Positions 25,133 to 36,650 of a DNA stretch of 64,000 nucleotides are shown piece after piece. The DNA is from Apostichopus japonicus (lineage: Eukaryota > Echinodermata > Holothuroidea > Aspidochirotida > Stichopodidae). The position numbers were made by a program, and so were the translations under genes. The stretch covers positions 7,270,501 through 7,334,500 of the forward strand of contig NC_092576.1 in assembly GCF_037975245.1 (NCBI RefSeq). The letters run 5' to 3'. The first letter of the stretch is position 1. Each line of letters begins with the position of its first letter. The notes beneath the pieces were generated by a model. That model searched no databases. It saw nothing but the letters and a program-made list of their open reading frames with translations, and was not told the origin of the DNA.

Positions 25133-25571
25133 TTCGGAGGTAAGGCCTATGCCTAAGGCTAATGTTAGGCCTATGAGTAATGGGCCAGAAGTTAATGCAG
25201 CTAAGGTCCAGGAATTGTTTTTTCTTAATGAACGTTTTCCTTTATGATTCTTTGTTATTTCACGTATCAAGATGTAACGTCACAAACTGAAACAGAGACA
25301 GCAGAATTACCAGGTTGTTTTTGGATACAATTATTCACAGGTGGAAAATTCGGAATAAGGGGAAATTTCCTGAAAGAAAATTACAAAATAATAGTAGAAA
25401 CAATCAACTTCGGACGACAAACAATTGCAATGTTCAATCATAACTATCATGAATAGCAATAGCTAATAATATATATGTATGTCCCTCTTTACAAAGTTCA
25501 CTAGGTCTATATCAATTTAACCTCAATATACGGGAGAAAAATACTACATGGCATTAAGGTTAAATAGCATT

Positions 25572-26330
25572 TACAGTACAAACAGCAATGAGTAATACTG
25601 TAGAAAACCAGTCAGAGCCTTAAAGGAATACCAATTTTAAACAACATTGCCTTTTACCAGTTAATACAACAAAGTTGAACCACTTTCACTATTTATTTCA
25701 CAAGGGAATGCAAATATGGACAGAAAATACAATTAAACTTGAACTGTGTTGGATTATCCGAATGATTGATTACAATTCAGGTATGTTTATGGTCCTACGC
25801 AGCTGAGAAAGAAACTTATGCCAAAAGATTGCATGACCTTCTAACCCCTTAAAAGCGAATATCCGAAGAGAGTTACAAATGCCTATACACAGTGTATGGA
25901 CATAGCAAATGAAACACCCTCCAAAGCAAACACAAGATTCATCTACTTTAAGATGGGTACTATCTGTGATGTTAAGTAACTTCATTCATAGTACAGACAG
26001 CAATGAGTAATAATGTAGAAAACCAGTCAGGGTCTGAAAGGAATATCAATAATTAACAACGTTGCCCTTTACCAGTTAATTATACGACAAAGATGTATCC
26101 CCTTTCACTATTTAATTCACAAGGGAATACAAAATTAATATGGACAGAAAATAGAATTAATCTATCAACTGTGTTGGAAAATCTGAATGATTGCTTACAA
26201 CAGGGATGTTAATGGTCCTATGCAGCAGAGAGAGAAACTTATGCCAAAAGATTGATTGAACTTCTAACCCCTAAAAGGGAATATCATAAGAGCGTTATAT
26301 ATGACTACACACAGTGTATTGTTCTGTAGT
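25572..26330. repeat. Diverged tandem duplication, unit about 415 bp
   Basis: 25572-25970 and 25987-26330 share long similar stretches beginning ACAGCAATGAGTAATA and including AACTTATGCCAAAAGATTG and a TTCTAACCCC block. No coding potential is conserved between them. Confidence 0.8.
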
Positions 26331-26926
26331 GCAGTACCAAAGGTAAGGACCATTTGTTGTGTTTGGTGTAAAGGTTATTACCCTTCCTGCTTCAACTGTT
26401 GGATAGTTTTTAATAGACAAAATTGATAGTGATGTAAAGACGTTATTTTGTCAACTAAAGTGTACCACAGAATTATAAACTAAAAAAATCTCTCCATTAT
26501 ATCCATAACCACACATTTTTAACTGGGTAATAATGATTTGAAATAACTTTGTCGTTTCAGGTAGGCTGTGTGCACCAACGTTGGCCAATTTGTTAAGGAG
26601 AAGCCCCTGAAGTGTACCCAACCTTTTCTGCTGGGCCAAGGTCCAGACAGGAGGCCAACCCAATTCGTTTTGATTCAACAAGCTCACCAGTTTGGGACTC
26701 CATCACAGTTGCAATTGGCAGGATTTTTAAATTTCATTTGTTTTAATATTCATTTTGCCATTCCATTAACAACATTTTACAATTATATTTTTGAAGGGCT
26801 AATATTTAAGGTGCATAGTAAGACCAGATAAGGTAAGTCCAAAAGTTAGGTCTCTGAATGTTTCTCTGGCAAATGTGTGAGCATTCATAGATTCAAAGAT
26901 TAAAGGTATGTAGACAGGTAGCTATT

Positions 26927-27045
26927 ACTTCAGTTGAAATATCATAACCCCCCCCAAGAAAAAAAAAATAAAAGTAAAGTATATATATATATATATATAT
27001 ATATACTTTTTTTGGGGGGGTGGTTTATGATATTTCAACTGAAGT
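26927..27045. repeat. Palindrome with TA core and C/G runs
   Basis: The arm ACTTCAGTTGAAATATCAT followed by a C run is mirrored on the right by a G run and ATGATATTTCAACTGAAGT. The centre is an A-rich stretch and (TA)n at about 26980-27005. Confidence 0.85.
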
Positions 27046-27167
27046 TATGACATTTTGCTATCAAATTTTGTCAGCTTAAAATTAAAGTGGATATTACTTG
27101 AAAAGTGCAGCTGCTATTTTGACTTTTTCAGAGACCATCTTACTCAGAATTTCATACACTTCTGCAG

Positions 27168-27275
27168 GGTTCGCAGGTTTCTTCCGGGGGTGGAAAAAAC
27201 CGCGGAATAAACCGCGGTTTTTTCCACCCGGAAGAAATAGGTTTCTTCCAGTTTCTTCCGGACAAAATGGAAGAA
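27168..27275. repeat. GGTTTCTTCC/GGAAGAAACC palindromic repeat cluster 1
   Basis: Blocks of GGTTTCTTCC and its complement surround an inner palindrome of AAAAAACCGCGG and CCGCGGTTTTTTCCACCC. A second cluster is at 28525-28655. Confidence 0.8.
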
Positions 27276-27727
27276 ACTCATATTTTGGGGAAAAACTGTT
27301 GATATAGTTTCATAACAACCTGCAATGATTTCTAACTATGTAATAAATGGACAAGAAACACTATAGTGTCATCTAGGTAGTCTATATCTAAGTTTGGAGC
27401 ACATGACCTGCTTCCGGCATATACTGTACACAATATAGTATTAGGCTACTAGCATCGGACAATTCAGGGAACAACTATGGGCAAGCAATATTTTGCAGAC
27501 CAGAATGGTCCTGATTATAGCCCAGTTCTTAGATAAAAACTAGTTTCTGAGTGGAGGGCAAGTGTTCCCTGGAAACTAGTGTAGGCCTACTAAAATGCAC
27601 ACTTATTACTACGATTTCATTGACCACTATGGCCATATTTTGTGGAGATTGAACTCAAGACATGAGGGTTACAGATTCGACTGGAAGTTGTAGTGTGAAA
27701 TGAGGGCTGGCTCGTGGCCAGCTGTGT

Positions 27728-28093
27728 TTAAAGGGTGTGAAGACTCGCCCAAAAAGAAACGTCTAATGCCGGTAATCTGACCTAGTTTTGAATTAGGTGT
27801 AACAGAAGTGTTCAACACTACCATCGATTGCAGAAAATACACACACAGCTTGCTACCATCAGTAATTATACACTAGTATAGTCAGTACATACAGCTGCAG
27901 TCAATACCCACAGCACAGTGTATACAAACAATGCAGCGATGGACAACTCAGGTCCAGCTAAAAATAAATAGGTATCACGTTTCATTACTGTACTGTCTGC
28001 ATTTTGTAGCGACACGAACAAAATGTCACTTGCAAGCAACGGAAAGTTAACTTTTTCAGAGGGCCGTTTGGGGCGAGTCTTCCATGCCTTTAA
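27728..28093. mobile_element. TTAA-flanked MITE, second copy
   Basis: Same family as 3745-4076: TTAA on both sides, left end GGGTGTGAAGACTCGCCC, right end GGGGCGAGTCTTCCATGCC. About 34 bp longer than the first copy because of an insertion before the right end. Nested in the 8-kb element. Confidence 0.8.
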
Positions 28094-28524
28094 TTGTGGA
28101 TGTTTGTTCTTTTTGCTGTTGGGATGACAAGTCCTCCTGTTAACTACAAGTTGTAATTTAGGGAGTTGCAGAAATTAAACTGTTGCCTAAATCTAACAGA
28201 TATTGTTCGGCTATTTTCTTGGTGTTCATTGTATTAAATCCTCAGTTCATGGGCCAATCCAGGTTAATCATTCAGACAGTATGGCCAGTTATGCAATTCT
28301 GGTTGATGGGGGGGGGGGGGGGGTTGCGAGATGATAAGTAGTCCTTCAATATTGTGATTTATAAGCAAACATCTTTTGGTGTAGAAAAACAACCCAATAT
28401 TAAAATCAAAACAAAAATATCATATTTTGATGGTTTCAATGGTATGCATTTCAGTCAGATGATGGTAAACTATTTGTCTCTTTATCATGTATGTGGGTTG
28501 TGCTGCTTAAGAGCCAATTTTCAC

Positions 28525-28655
28525 AGTTTCTTCCGGTTTCTTCCAGTTTCTTCCGGAAGAAACTGGAAGAAACCTGGAAGAAACAGGTTTCTTCCAGTTT
28601 CTTCCACGTCCCCGGAAGAAATAGGTTTCTTCCGGAAGAAACCGAACCCTGCACT
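28525..28655. repeat. GGAAGAAAC palindromic repeat cluster 2
   Basis: Alternating TTTCTTCCGG and CCGGAAGAAA blocks form overlapping hairpins. Same motif as 27168-27275. Confidence 0.8.
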
Positions 28656-28940
28656 TCCGTATGAATGGGAACTTTGACCTTTCTGTTTACCTTTAAATTC
28701 CAACTTTGGTTATTCTTTATTAACAAGTTTGATAGTTTTAAGAAGCATATGAAGGTATGTTTTATTCATTACGTACTGCTATGTTAGTAATTAAATGGTT
28801 TAATTTAACCTTTAATGAATGATACATTCTTTGTAAAGGAATTATTCAATAGCATATTATGAACTCAAAATTTAGACTACTTGACTAACTTTCTATTTTG
28901 ATATATTTTTCATTCATCTTTATTACTTTGCATGGTACCA

Positions 28941-31440
28941 ATTAGAGCGGGAGCCCAGAGGGTTTGGTTAGCTGGGAAGGTAACCAATTGCCTTGTACGT
29001 CACAATGTTCACAGTGCATTCCTGTATATGAAACCAGACGACTGGCAAACCGGCTGTGGTGGGTGTGGCTGGGAGAGCAATTTTAAAGTCACCTAATAGC
29101 TAACCTAGATCAGCTTTCATGGTAACCACATCAAAGTAAGTACAATGTGTCAGGTACAGTATGGCCCCAAGAGCAACAAATGGCCATCGCCAGTAATTAT
29201 TGGTGGTGGGGTACCCCTGCCAGTCATCAATAATTGACCCCTCACGGCTGACCTAGGTCAGCTCACGAGGTAACCAATTGAAACCTACTGGAAAATGATG
29301 GTTAGGACTTCAGATACAAGGGATGGGCATTGCCAGTGATTTTTATTGGTGGGGTACCCCTGCCAGTACACCCCCAAAATGCCCCTCCTCTCATTGACCT
29401 AGGTCAGCTCATGAAGTAACCAGTTGAAAACTACTGGAAAATGATTGGCAGGACTATATATGTAAGGGATGGGCATTTCCAGTAATTTATATTAGTGGGG
29501 TACTCCTGCCAGTAGACCCCCAAAATGCCCATCCCCCTCTCATTGACCTAGGTCAGCTCATGATGTAACCAGTTGAAACCTACTGGAAAATGATAGGTAT
29601 CACTTCATATGTAAGGGATGGGCATTTCCAGTAATGTATATTAGTTGGGTAACCCTGCCAGTAGACCCCCAAAATGCCTATCCCCCTCATTGACCTAGGT
29701 GAGCTCATGATGTAACCAGTTGAAACCTACTGGAAAATGATAGGTAGGACTCCAGATTTAAGGAGAGTCATTTCCAGTAATTTCCACTGGTGGGGTACCC
29801 CTGTCCATTGTCCCAATTGTCAATTGTACTAAAAACAGTGAACAAATTAAAGTTTACCTCTAATAATAGGTCTTCATATAAAGTTATCACACATACTGAC
29901 ATAGGGGAGGGTTATAAAAAGTCATAACTTCTTTCTTTCATGGCATGGAATTTTTTATTCACAGCGGTTATCGAGAGGTCAAAGTCAATGATCAGAGTTT
30001 ATATATAGTCCTCTCAAAGAAACCAAGTTTCAGGTCATAGGTCGTAGATTATTGTTTTATGGTTTTTCACAAAAAATGTCCCCATGCTAAAAGAAATTGG
30101 AATGGCAACAAAAATCACAAACAGTGAATCATTCACCAGATTAATATATTTTTCCTTGACCCCTGGAAACAGGCTGGTGACACTGGCATGGACCACGTGT
30201 TTCAATCAGACAATCACCTTGGCATTAGTAAAGCTACGGTAACTTGAACGGACCACTTCAGAACAGCTGAATGAAATGAACGTAGACTGTCAAGAACATA
30301 CTTCCTGAATAACCACACAGGTTGTATTCAGTCATTTGAGGCCACCTATGAGTGGTTACACTGTATCTGGGGTGTTTCGGGGAGTCTTGGGGTGTGAGCT
30401 AAAATATAATGTGAGACAGTGGTTGGAGATGTTGGGACAATGGATAGGGGTACCCCACCAGTGGAAATTACTGGAAATGACTCTCCTTAAATCTGGAGTA
30501 CTACCTATCATTTTCCAGTAGTTTTCAATTGGTTACACCATAAGCTCACCTAGGTTAATAAGGGGGGGGCGGACTCTGGCAGTGGTGGCCCATCAATATA
30601 AATTACTGGAAATGCCCATCCCTTACATATAGAGTCCTGCCAATCATTTTCCAGTAGGTTTCAACTGGTTACTTCATGACCTCACCTAGGTCAATGAGGG
30701 GATGGGCATTTTGGGGGTCTACTGGCAGGGGTACCCCACCAATATAAATTACTGGAAATGCCCATCCCTTACCTATAGAGTCCTGCCAATCATTTTCCAG
30801 TAGTTTTCAACTGGTTACTTCATGAGCTGACCTAGGTCAATGAGGGAGAGGGGCATTTTGGGGGTCTTCTGGCAGGGGTACCCCACCAATATAAATTACT
30901 GGAAATGCCCATTCCTTACACATAGAGTCCTGCCAATCATTTTCCAGTAGTTTTTTAACTGGTTACTTCATGAGCTGACCTAGGTCAATGAGGGGAGGGG
31001 CATTTTGGGGGTCTACTGGCAGGGGTACCCCACCAATAAAAATCACTGGCAATGCCCATCCCTTGTATCTGAAATCCTAACCATCATTTTCCAGTAGGTT
31101 TCAACTGGGTACCTCGTGAGCTGACCTAGGTCAGCCGTGAGGGGTCAATTATTGATGACTGGCAGGGGTACCCCACCACCAATAATTACTGGCGATGGCC
31201 ATTTGTTGCTCTTGGGGCCATACTGTACCTGACACATTGTACTTACTTTGATGTGGTTACCATGAAAGCTGATCTAGGTTAGCTATTAGGTGACTTTAAA
31301 ATTGCTCTCCCAGCCACACCCACCACAGCCGGTTTGCCAGTCGTCTGGTTTCATATACAGGAATGCACTGTGAACATTGTGACGTACAAGGCAATTGGTT
31401 ACCTTCCCAGCTAACCAAACCCTCTGGGCTCCCGGTCTAA
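28941..31440. repeat. 2.5-kb foldback repeat with about 900-bp arms
   Basis: The left arm (28941 to about 29820) and right arm (about 30450 to 31440) are inverted copies over nearly their full length, including both ends (CGGGAGCCCAGAGGGTTTGG and its complement). Each arm holds about five units of a roughly 145-bp tandem repeat with GGTGGGGTACCCCTGCCAGT, TTGACCTAGGTCAGCTCA and a CTACTGGAAAATGAT block. The loop is about 600 bp of non-coding DNA. Tandem repeats inside long inverted arms resemble foldback/Galileo-type elements; no transposase is present. Confidence 0.88.
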
Positions 31441-32414
31441 ATGCATCTGTTTAAAAATTGGACACTCTTAGACTGTTTTCAGACGCCACCATTATTTTGA
31501 ATTTTGAAACTCTGTTATGAGTACCCTATAACATGAAATTCTTTTAGGTGGGTATTGTTTTCAAAAAGCAAATTGAATTGTTGTGATCCAATTCCCATAG
31601 TTAAAATATTTAGATATTTTTTTTTATTTAAATATATTTACTAGTGCCTTAATATGAATTAATAATACGTGGTATGTGCTGAGTTAATTTCCTTTCAAAT
31701 GTTTGCATAAATTACTATTGTAAACCTAAAAGTGTTGCCACCCAGAGGGTTGACGGGTTTAGATGTACATAGGATGGAGCGTTTAATTACTATCTGTCAG
31801 GAATTAACCATTTTGCTGTAAAATATCGGTTCACCAGTCATAAACAGTAGTATCCCAGTGTGATTGTTGTTCTTCATACATTTTTCACAGATTTATAAAG
31901 ACGCCAAAACGAGTTCGAAAATGATAAATGTTTGCATATTGCAAATTGAAATTGTAAGATTGAGTTATTTGCAAAAACATTTTTGAGGTATTGCCAGCAC
32001 ACTCTGGTACATGTTTCATAGACGTAACTAGAATTATTTTTTAATTATAAGAAAATCACATTTTTATGAGAGGAACATACAAGTGGGGTGAGTGAATCAT
32101 TCATTGCATATTTTTGTGCCTTTGTATGTTTGTAATTTTGCTTCATTCTGTGTTTGTATATGAAACTTGGTATCATTTTCACTATTTAATATATATTTAG
32201 TACCATAAATTGTTGTCTTTGTCCTTTTTTATGTTTGTTAACAGTGTCTAAATCTAGTAAATCGTCTTATCGTCAGCGTAGTAGCCCATTCCATTGTCTT
32301 GATCTTTGGATGCATCCTTGTTTAGCAATATTTCTGTGAATGGATAGGGCCTTTCCATTGAGTCTCAAACTCATTCTATCAATCCCGTCCCTCAAAATCA
32401 GCTGTAAAATATCA

Positions 32415-32646
32415 TTAACTCTTTAAAGAGTGAAATTCACTCTTTTAAAAGAGTGATTGTCACTCTTTCTAGAGTGAAAAAGCCCACTCTTTCAGAGTGA
32501 AAAGCTCACTCTTTGAAGGAGTGAACATTCTCACTCTTTTGAAAGAGTGAATTTCACTCTTCATGGAGTGATCACTCACTACACTCTCAGAAAGAGTGAG
32601 AATTCACTCCAAACGAGTGAAAATTCACTCTTTTGTTTTTAGAGTG
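32415..32646. repeat. Right subterminal GAGTGA repeat array of the 8-kb element
   Basis: More than ten short blocks of AAAGAGTGAA or TTCACTCTTT alternate in orientation and run into the right TIR. The left end has a sparser equivalent at 24494-24720. Confidence 0.85.
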
Positions 32647-32648
32647 TA

Positions 32649-33447
32649 GGCTGCTCTTTATCAGTTCTGTCAAAATATATCTATAAGATATGGTTTCTAT
32701 TCTGATTAGCAAGCATTTTATTTAAAAAATTAGGATTACGCATTATTATTTAACTCTCTTTAATTCCAACCTTCTTGTGAAATCTTATTCAATAAGTATT
32801 GGTGTTTTCAATTAAGTTTTGTTGTTAAGACTGTTTGAAACAGGGATTTCGTCTTTAAATATCCCACGAGAGTAAACCCGATAAGGAAATGGACAAATTT
32901 CCAGCTAAATTAATATAATAAAATCAGTTGGCTAATAATATACCCAACACTGTGTACGTAAGGATCAAACCAAATTATAGGCAGTTTACCCATGTTATTT
33001 GCAAAAAAAAAGAGATAACTTGGTCAAAAATCTCGGCATCTTGTTCTGGGGCTTAAATTGTAGGCAACGTTAGTTGGTTACATGGGTACCAAAGCTTGGG
33101 TAAAATTTCCCAACTTTTCAAGATTGTCATCATATATGTAATACATTTGGTATTGTCGTTCCTTAATTAAGTGCATGAGTGTGGTGATTTGCAATGATGA
33201 AAGCGTACGTAAGTAACAATGAACTACGTTTAACACTTAAAAAATATTAATATTCAGTCATGTTCTGCTATAACTTTGCTTATGTTTAATCGTAGGTAGT
33301 GACGTAGGTAGTATGACGTAGGTCGTACGACGTAAGTTTTATGAAGTCTCGAATATCATCAGTGTCTGACGAAATGGTTTTATTTATAGCTATGGATCAG
33401 GTATAATAAATGATATCGATTAACTTGACAATATTCAGTAATAGTGC
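32649..33447. other. 3' flank of gene 2, no gene seen
   Basis: AT-rich non-coding DNA. At 33290-33340 a short GACGTA(A/G)GT motif is repeated about four times. No polyadenylation signal was assigned with confidence. Confidence 0.5.
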
Positions 33448-35069
33448 TTATATTAGGTGCTCAATGTAGTCACCACCTAACGAATCCTTTTCCAAGCTCG
33501 CATATCTCGGTTCATCTGCAGCAATATCCCCACCATCATTATCATCATCACCATTTGGCTAAAACGTGAACATTATGTGAAAATGTCATCATCAAAATAT
33601 CTAACGTTTCAACAAAGTTTATAAAGATAAGTTAAAATGTATAGTTACATCATCGTTGTCTTAAACAGTAAATGAATTTATTTGAATGTTCAAGTTAATG
33701 ATCCAACCGATTCACAGAGATTACAGTAACTATTTGAATCTTAAACCTTTGTACCTCCGTAAAAACTGGATTGCGCTGACAAATCTGGACCAGCGGTAGC
33801 AAATGCTGTTAGGTTTACACTAAGAACTGCGGATACGCGTATATCCAACAAATCCCAACAATTGATCTTGTTAGAATTACACATATTTTCAGTTCTTACT
33901 CTTATCCTCATAGAACATGCCACCGATTGTCAGCACGATCCAGTTTTTACTTTGGTATAAAGCTTCAAGATTTACAGTAGTAACTGTGTTCTCTGTGTGT
34001 ATTCGGTAAGTGATGACTTGTCATATTCGTTTTCTCCAAATCTAGGAACATATAAAATATAATGAATTAAAATCAGATAAAATGAGTAGACCAGTTTATA
34101 CCTGATGCTTTATTTTATTGACATACGAATGCCGCAATATTTAATAAGACATCATTTGTCAGTTAATTGGTATTACATATCAAATTATAAACATAATTTC
34201 AAACTTGTCTTACCTTGGTCATATCGTTCAGGAAAGCATGCAGGGTAGACCGTAGAGTTCGAAATGAAGGGCGCTCATCTACCAGAGGATTCCATATTGA
34301 TAACATAGTTGCTGTCTATAATGATTCATATTTTCAATAAAAAGTTCATAGCAAGTAACAACCTACGATAATCCCAAAAGCAGATTCATATTTCAGGGAT
34401 TTCTGTTCAGTGTTTTCAGTTACATTACCGACTAGTTAAGCAGTTAAATAAGTTAATAATACTTACATTCCTCCAGGACAAGTCAAGGGTTGTTCACAGT
34501 ACTGTTTTTGTCTCAATTTACTTTCTATTTCTGCACACGTTAGTCCTCCGTATGGAATTTCACCTAATGAGAGAACGTTCAGACATGTTCTTAATTTCCT
34601 TTCTCACCAATTTCCAAATCATATATTTCTTTTCTGTAATAATCACACAAACTAAAAATAAATTAAGATAATATGTTGATATGTAGGACAGCTCTTCAGC
34701 ATGATGCTGTCGTTAATGTTTACTTGCATGTGCTTTATGAACGCTTACTGTCATATACTGCTGCAGGAAATTAACTCAGTACTTAAATTCGATTGTTTCT
34801 TAATACTTAAAACATCACTTATACTAGCCACGACGACCATTCCATGCTAGTTAGTCTAGTTTTATTCGTGGTGTAGTTTTGGACTGATAGTTTCATTTCA
34901 ATAACTACGCACGAGTCATAACGTAAAATATACATATATACGTGCAGGGAAATGTACTTTCATAGGTGAAATTATAACCTTGAGAATAGATTTCCCATAA
35001 GACAACACCAAAACTCCAGACGTCTGACTTTTCCACGTAATGGCCAATGAAAATTGTCTCTGGAGCCAA

Positions 35070-35072
35070 TCA
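35070..35072 (-). other. Nonsense codon in gene 2 APE exon
   Basis: The minus strand reads ACAGCATGATTGGCTCCAG. Gene 1 has TGG for the Trp of WLAPE at this point. Confidence 0.85.
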
Positions 35073-36550
35073 TGCTGTCGGTGGAATTTTCTACAAGACA
35101 ATAAGTATTTTATGAAGATTATTGTTAAAAACACAAATAATAAATACGAGTAACTTGAGACATTTGTAAGTTAATGTGGCATTCTTTGTTTACGTTTCGT
35201 TAGATTCCTTTGGAGTTTCTATGTTCTTTTCTTAGTTTGCAGAAGCTATTCTCAGTACATTAACAAGTACCGTCCTTTAAACTACAAGGCACCATATTGT
35301 ACAAGTTAACTTATTTTCACTTACCTTTTGTAATATTTGATTTATTGAATCTACTGCCACGTCAATAGGACAAAAGTCATACAACTTGCATTTCCCTGCA
35401 GGAGTTAGAAGAACTTTCCTTGCAGCGAGTCCCGGATGTCGAAACTGCTTTACCAAGAGTAAAAAGAAAATAATAAATAATAAATTAATGGTTACGTGCA
35501 ATGCGGTGATTAAACATATGTGGTGTCGTTGTTAGAAGAAGATATATACCAAACCACACGCACTGTATACTGACGTGTGAATCATGTAATCAAGACAAAC
35601 CTTACAGTTTGTGGCTCGATGATGAAGTGATTTCTTATTAAGAAAATAAAATTACCAGTGAATTCAAATAAAGCTAGTGGAACAACTACTTACATTTTGC
35701 TGGGCGAGAAAGAACATTCCTTCACAAATATCAACAGCAAATTGAGTCAGTTGTAAGTTTTTCTCCTGGTCTGGTACTTCCAGTTCAACAGAATTGTCAT
35801 TATTCTTTGTTTTGCAATGCCTTAACATGTAATCTTTTAGTGTTCCACGTTCAATGTACTCTTGGTAAATAAAATAAGGCATTACAATGGGTAAAAAAAG
35901 TAGATACAGTAATTATCCGAAAAATGATTATTGCTTTCACATAATATAATCTTAGACTTAAATTAATATTTAGTCACATCGATTACGTTTCCGAACTTCA
36001 CACTATGCTCATTCAAATTGCAGAATTTGTAAACTTTACTATTGATATCTGAAGTAAGGCTGTTGGCTGCTGCATAGCCACAACAATTAAAGATGACAAT
36101 AAAAAAACACAATTCACACTTTTCTAGATTAGGTACAATTGTATCTACTTCAAAGCTTATTGAATGTTTGCTAGCCTGTTGTCTCTACGAGTCAGTTTCG
36201 ATCAGCATCAGTCTTTCTCACAGTAGAGTAACTATGTGCGTAAACGTAAGTTTAGTATCACTATGTTAGACGTAAACGGACAATAACCCTTTGAATTTTC
36301 AATTAAATGATGACGATTGTTTGACACTTACAACTTACCTAATAAAGAGTATTATACAGTTTACAATAACTACAAAAATTGAAAGGACAACGACCGAATC
36401 TCCACTTACTGTATCTACTTACTTTAATTACATCCAAGTACCTAATGTACTTTAATTTGGTGTGTATCAACATATGTTTATATAGTGAATAGTTGCCTCA
36501 GGTGAACACTACCTAAATATGTGTATGGCACTTTATGTATCTGTACTCAC

Positions 36551-36650
36551 CATGCCCCTATTAATTCTACGATGTTGTCATGTTTTGGTAGTGTCATGAT
36601 CGCCTTTGCTATTGCTCGAAAATTGAAAAGATCTCTCATGCGAGCGCATT
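36551..36650 (-). other. 11-nt frameshifting deletion in gene 2 N-lobe exon
   Basis: The exon is 100 nt against 111 nt in genes 1 and 4. The missing bases encode the end of the exon (SLED in gene 1), next to a still intact GTGAGT donor. The next exon would be read out of frame. Confidence 0.85.

Larger units (their letters stand above)
24494..32646. mobile_element. 8.15-kb TIR DNA transposon-like element
   Basis: The left end CACTCTAAAAACAAAAGAG is matched by its exact reverse complement on the right (23 bp perfect, about 33 bp with one indel). TA flanks both ends (24492-24493 and 32647-32648). Both subterminal regions (24494-24720 and 32415-32646) are packed with GAGTGAA/TTCACTC motifs in both orientations, as expected for transposase-binding sites. 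No transposase was found. The interior carries a MITE, palindromes and a foldback repeat, so it is non-autonomous or a nested mosaic. Superfamily not assigned; a TA target duplication is shared by several. Confidence 0.75.

Noticed and set aside
24926-25156. 76-residue plus-strand ORF
   Set aside because: It runs through the 26-bp inverted repeat, and the two arms are simply translated in opposite directions.
33741-33923. 60-residue minus-strand ORF between gene 2 exons
   Set aside because: No similarity to the receptor family and no splice sites at its ends; the C-tail exon is separate at 33448-33558.
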